NCBI GenBank assembly: GCA_963759735.1
Contig: CAVXAF010000004.1
Coordinates: 186,001 to 250,000 of the forward strand
Reading direction: 5' to 3'
Length of the DNA: 64,000 nucleotides
Source: Hyphomicrobium_A sp963759735
Lineage (GTDB): Bacteria > Pseudomonadota > Alphaproteobacteria > Rhizobiales > Hyphomicrobiaceae
Shown: piece after piece, positions 60,915 through 64,000 of the stretch
Layout: each line of letters opens with the position of its first letter
Numbering within the stretch: position 1 is the stretch's first letter
Notes under the pieces: model-generated
What the model was told of the DNA's origin: nothing
Seen by the model: the letters and a program-made list of their open reading frames with translations, nothing else
Database searches by the model: none
Translations under genes and position numbers: made by a program

Positions 60915-62492
60915 GTGCTCCGCGAAAACAAAGACGAGACGCGGAAACTCGCTTTCGCCGATCGGTGGCGGAGCGTTCAGATTCCGGGATGGGCGGCGAA
61001 GTACCCGGCCAAGTGGCGCGACCTCGGGCTCCCCGCCAAGCTGCTGATGCTGACGGCATTGTTCGTCATGCTGGCCGAGGTGCTGATCTTCCTGCCCTCG
61101 GTGTCTACCTTCCGCGTCGATTGGCTGAACGAACGACTTACCGCTGCCCAGCTCGCTACGCTTGCCGCCGAAGGCTTCCCGGGCGGCGATGTGCCTTCGG
61201 GCCTGCGGGCCGAGATGCTGCGCACCGCGCAGGTAAAGGCGATTGCCTCGCGCCGACAAGGCGTGCGCCGTCTGGTGCTGCCGGTCGATCCGCAGATGAA
61301 CATCGACGCGCATTACGACCTGCGCCAGCAGCCGGAGACCTGGTTGCAGAGCATCGGCCTGCGGCTGGAGCAGATCGGCGATGCCATGGCGGTGTTCATC
61401 GCGCCCGCGGGGCGCACCATCCGCGTGCTCGGCAGCATCGGTGATGACCCTGACGATCTGGTCGAGATCGTCATGCCGGAGGCGCCCCTGAAGGCAGCGC
61501 TCAATGCCTATGCGATGAATATTCTCGGTGTCTCGATCGTCATATCGATGCTGACGGCGGCCCTCGTCTACTTCTCACTCAGCCGCCTCTTGGTGCGCCC
61601 GATGATGCGCATCACGCGCGCCATGGTGCACTTCCGCCAGGATCCGGAAGACCCCGCGCGCATCATCGTTCCATCGGCGCGCCATGACGAGATCGGCACC
61701 GCCGAGCGCGAACTGGGCGAAATGCAGCGGCAGCTATCAGGATTGTTGTTGCAGAAGACGCGGCTGGCCCAGCTCGGTCTGGCGGTCAGCAAGATCAACC
61801 ACGACCTGCGCGGCATGCTCGCGAATGCGCAACTGCTGTCCGATCGCCTGACTGCGATCCCTGATCCCACCGTGCAGCGCTTTGCGCCCAAGCTCATCGC
61901 TTCGCTAGATCGCGCCATCAACTTCTGCAACGACACGCTGCGTTTCGGGCGTGCCGAGGAGGCTGCGCCGCGGCGCGAGCTGCTGCCGCTGAAACCCGTG
62001 GTCGAGGAGGTCGGCGAGGCGCTCGGCCTGCCGCGCGAGGGCAGCCTCGAGTGGGTGCTCGACATGGACGACACCCTGCGCATCGACGCCGACCGCGACC
62101 ACCTGTTCCGCATCCTCAGCAATCTCGTGCGCAACGCCATTGAGGCGATCGAAGCCGCGCCGGCTCCCCTGCACGGCGAAATCCACATCAAGGCCTGGCG
62201 CGAAGGTCGCCGCGTGCTGGTGCAGGTGCGCGATAACGGTCCCGGCGTGCCGCAGAAGGCGCGTGACCACCTGTTCGAGGCCTTCACCGGCTCGCAGCGC
62301 AAGGGGGGCACCGGCCTCGGGCTGGCCATCGCCGCCGAGATTGTGGGCGTGCACGGCGGCCAGGTGCGCCTGCGCGACGCCGACAAGGGTGCGATATTCG
62401 AGTTTGAAATCCCTGATCGCGGCAGCCAAATAGAGCCTGACGGGGCCGATACGGCGGTACTGTCTGCGGCGCCGCGGCACGACCGGGCATAG
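60915..62492 (+). CDS. HAMP-domain sensor histidine kinase (orphan)
   Basis: 525 residues from GTG 60915 (AAAGGAAG upstream). Two membrane helices near 43-62 (LLMLTALFVMLAEVLIFLP) and 198-216 (MNILGVSIVISMLTAALVY) flank a periplasmic sensor domain. HAMP-like sequence LSRLLVRPMMRITRAM follows. H-box VSKINHDLRGMLANAQLL (His about 296), N-box NLVRNAIEAI, G1 DNGPGVP and G2 GTGLGLAIAAEI make a full catalytic domain. No response regulator lies in the window. The gene is close to the flavoprotein gene and probably cotranscribed. Confidence 0.9.
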   Translation: MLRENKDETRKLAFADRWRSVQIPGWAAKYPAKWRDLGLPAKLLMLTALFVMLAEVLIFLPSVSTFRVDWLNERLTAAQLATLAAEGFPGGDVPSGLRAEMLRTAQVKAIASRRQGVRRLVLPVDPQMNIDAHYDLRQQPETWLQSIGLRLEQIGDAMAVFIAPAGRTIRVLGSIGDDPDDLVEIVMPEAPLKAALNAYAMNILGVSIVISMLTAALVYFSLSRLLVRPMMRITRAMVHFRQDPEDPARIIVPSARHDEIGTAERELGEMQRQLSGLLLQKTRLAQLGLAVSKINHDLRGMLANAQLLSDRLTAIPDPTVQRFAPKLIASLDRAINFCNDTLRFGRAEEAAPRRELLPLKPVVEEVGEALGLPREGSLEWVLDMDDTLRIDADRDHLFRILSNLVRNAIEAIEAAPAPLHGEIHIKAWREGRRVLVQVRDNGPGVPQKARDHLFEAFTGSQRKGGTGLGLAIAAEIVGVHGGQVRLRDADKGAIFEFEIPDRGSQIEPDGADTAVLSAAPRHDRA

Positions 62493-62608
62493 GTCAGCCA
62501 AGACCCTTGCGCGTCAGGTTCTGAGCCATTAGTAGTGGCGTGCTTCGGTGTGGTCTTTGGCTCGCCGATTGCTTGTGGCCTCTGCGTGGCCGTGAACAAC
62601 GCAGATAA

Positions 62609-62685
62609 GCGCCCGTAGCTCAGCTGGATAGAGCATCAGACTACGAATCTGAGGGTCGGACGTTCGAATCGTTCCGGGCGCGCCA
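62609..62685 (+). tRNA. tRNA-Arg (anticodon ACG)
   Basis: A 77-nt cloverleaf: acceptor GCGCCCG with CGGGCGC, D-arm GCTC/GAGC, anticodon arm with loop CTACGAA (anticodon ACG, reads CGN arginine after A-to-I editing), T-arm GGACG TTCGAAT CGTTC, discriminator G and encoded CCA at 62683-62685. All four stems pair correctly. Confidence 0.95.
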
Positions 62686-62765
62686 TAAAATCAATCAGTT
62701 ACAGATGAAATCCGTTCCGCAAGCGCGGTGCTGTGGAACGCAGGCGTCGCTTGCAGGAGGACAGT

Positions 62766-63038
62766 GTGGACGATCTTTCAATCGCTTTTCTGGAGAGATG
62801 GGTTGAGGAGAATGTCACGCCGGTGCCAGCCAATCGCCAGGCAGCAGAAGCAGTTCGTCTCGCAGCGGCATGCACCCGCGACGCCGCCGAGGAAGACATC
62901 ACCGAAGAGACTTTGGCGGAGATCGCTTCCGAAGAATCAGACGGCGACGACTTGGTAGCCTTCATGGCGAAGGCGCTCGAGAAGGCGGAGTTGGAAGAGC
63001 AAGACGCAGACGCCGACGACGAGGAAGAAGACAACTAG
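62766..63038 (+). CDS. Small acidic protein of unknown function
   Basis: 90 residues from GTG 62766, with AGGAGG at 62755-62760. The start VDDLSIAFLERWVEENVTPVP has the FLxxWxxxNV pattern seen in small rhizobial proteins such as those labelled DUF768, a loose resemblance only. The rest is helical and very acidic, ending in a run of Asp and Glu (DADADDEEEDN). An upstream codon at 62733 would add 11 Arg-rich residues, but the Shine-Dalgarno position makes the GTG start more likely. It lies 80 bp behind the tRNA. Confidence 0.6.
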   Translation: MDDLSIAFLERWVEENVTPVPANRQAAEAVRLAAACTRDAAEEDITEETLAEIASEESDGDDLVAFMAKALEKAELEEQDADADDEEEDN

Positions 63039-63087
63039 CTACCCGCCGGTATGTTAGCGCCGACGATGGTGGCGCGGCTGCGATCGC

Positions 63088-63963
63088 TCAGGCGACTGGG
63101 ATGACGTCGACACCGACGTGCACCGAATGTTCGCTGCCGCCGAGCAAGATGCCGCTGATCGGGCAGACGTCGTCGTAGTCGCGGCCGTAGGCGATGGTGA
63201 TGTGCTCATCACGCGGCATGAGGCCGTTGGTGGGGTCAAAGTCGACCCAGCCGAACTCCGGCGACCAGACCGAGATCCATGCATGCGAGGCATCGGCGCC
63301 AGCAAGGCGCGGCGTGCCCACCGGCGGCTTGGTCAGGATGTAGCCGCTGACGTAGCGCGCCGAAAGGCGCATGGCGCGCAGACAGGCGAGTGCGAGGTGC
63401 GAGAAATCCTGGCAGACGCCCCGGCGCTGCTCCAGGACCTGCGTCACCGGCGTCGAGACATCCGTCGCAGTCGGATCAAACGTGAAATCATCATAGATGC
63501 GCTCGACGAGGTTCCAGGCGGCCTCGAGGGCGGGACGGCCGGGCGTGAACGATTGGCGCGCGTAGTCGGCGATGTCGGGCGTCGGGCGCGTGTTCTTCGA
63601 CGCGCAAGCGTAGGCGACGACGCGGAGATCGAGGCCAGCACGCGGGTCGGCGATCATGCCGGCCAGCTGCTCCCACGGGACCGTCGCGGCTAGATCGATA
63701 CTCAGCGGGGCGGTGACCGTTATGGTGCTGCGCGCATGCACCACGAGTTCCTTGTGGTCTTGCTCGATGTCGAACATGACGACGCGATTGCCATAGTAAT
63801 CCTCGCGCTCGGTGCGGATCGTCGGGGCAGGCTCGATGACAAGGGTGTGGCCTTTGATGCGCTGCCGATCGACGACGCGCGGCGACATGTGCACGATGTG
63901 CTGGCTCTGCGCCACGGGCGTCGAGTAGCGGTAGGTGGTCCGATGGCTCACATCGTATTTCAT
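63088..63963 (-). CDS. Transglutaminase-like family protein
   Basis: 291 residues from ATG 63963. The N-terminal beta part starts MKYDVSHRTTYRYSTPVAQSQH, and the papain-like core has the catalytic triad: Cys in RRGVCQDFSHLA, His in ADASHAWISVW and Asp in VDFDPTNGL. These bacterial transglutaminase-like proteins often neighbour alpha-E and ATP-grasp genes in peptide-ligation gene sets. Upstream of 63963 the window ends, so this could not be checked. It may be a protease or a peptide-modifying enzyme. Confidence 0.88.
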   Translation of the reverse strand: MKYDVSHRTTYRYSTPVAQSQHIVHMSPRVVDRQRIKGHTLVIEPAPTIRTEREDYYGNRVVMFDIEQDHKELVVHARSTITVTAPLSIDLAATVPWEQLAGMIADPRAGLDLRVVAYACASKNTRPTPDIADYARQSFTPGRPALEAAWNLVERIYDDFTFDPTATDVSTPVTQVLEQRRGVCQDFSHLALACLRAMRLSARYVSGYILTKPPVGTPRLAGADASHAWISVWSPEFGWVDFDPTNGLMPRDEHITIAYGRDYDDVCPISGILLGGSEHSVHVGVDVIPVA

Positions 63964-64000
63964 GGGGCTGAACACCTCATGGCTTGGGTCGCAGTCGCGT

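Overview
This window is GC-rich, densely packed alphaproteobacterial chromosome. Gene order and protein families point to Hyphomicrobiales (Rhizobiales). The markers are zapE-mdh-sucC-sucD-sucA-sucB-lpd in a row, an F1-only ATP synthase cluster, rpmH-rnpA-yidC-engB next to argB, and HIG1 protein-PduO adenosyltransferase-rhomboid-etfBA-hbdA. A CoA-ester lyase plus mesaconyl-CoA hydratase pair and a pqqA-like peptide gene fit a methylotroph-like, Hyphomicrobium-type lifestyle. That last point is inference.

Layout. 0-2.6 kb: 5' part of a pyridoxal kinase gene, then the lyase/hydratase pair of the ethylmalonyl-CoA type. 2.7-12.1 kb: succinate dehydrogenase, with sdhC-sdhD-sdhA separated from sdhB by about 5.9 kb. 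The insert holds a VOC protein, an SDR, four secreted proteins, an orphan pqqA, a NUDIX hydrolase and a membrane protein. 12.1-16 kb: VOC protein, histone H1-like peptide, GNAT, zapE, a secreted matrixin-type protease. 16.3-25.9 kb: TCA-cycle genes mdh, sucC, sucD, sucA, sucB, lpd. 25.9-34.4 kb: TraB/GumN protein, xerC, cbpM-cbpA, priA, a glycosyltransferase, a membrane protein and a YqjI-like PadR regulator. 35.3-41 kb: atpH-atpA-atpG-ohr-atpD-zinc ribbon-atpC. 41.1-45.3 kb: two RppH-like NUDIX genes, ctpA, envC. 45.5-49.9 kb: HIG1 protein, PduO, rhomboid, etfB, etfA, hbdA. 50.1-52 kb: a SigK/RskA/fasciclin-like stress unit. 52-59.1 kb: HAD phosphatase, argB, a Clp-N-domain protein, engB, yidC, rnpA, rpmH. 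59.4-64 kb: an unusual flavoprotein, a histidine kinase, tRNA-Arg(ACG), an acidic small protein and a transglutaminase-like protein.

The core is respiratory metabolism: TCA enzymes feed NADH and succinate into respiration, ETF feeds electrons from acyl-CoA oxidation, and the F1 ATPase uses the gradient. Three separate VOC-family genes each sit directly behind a TCA gene (sdhA, sdhB, sucB).

A caution for any reader: seven genes are broken by single-base expansions of short homopolymers, nine sites in all and all +1. Eight lie between 3.0 and 9.5 kb and one at 55.1 kb. Removing one base restores a full family-like protein each time, so I treat them as probable sequence errors and annotate whole genes.
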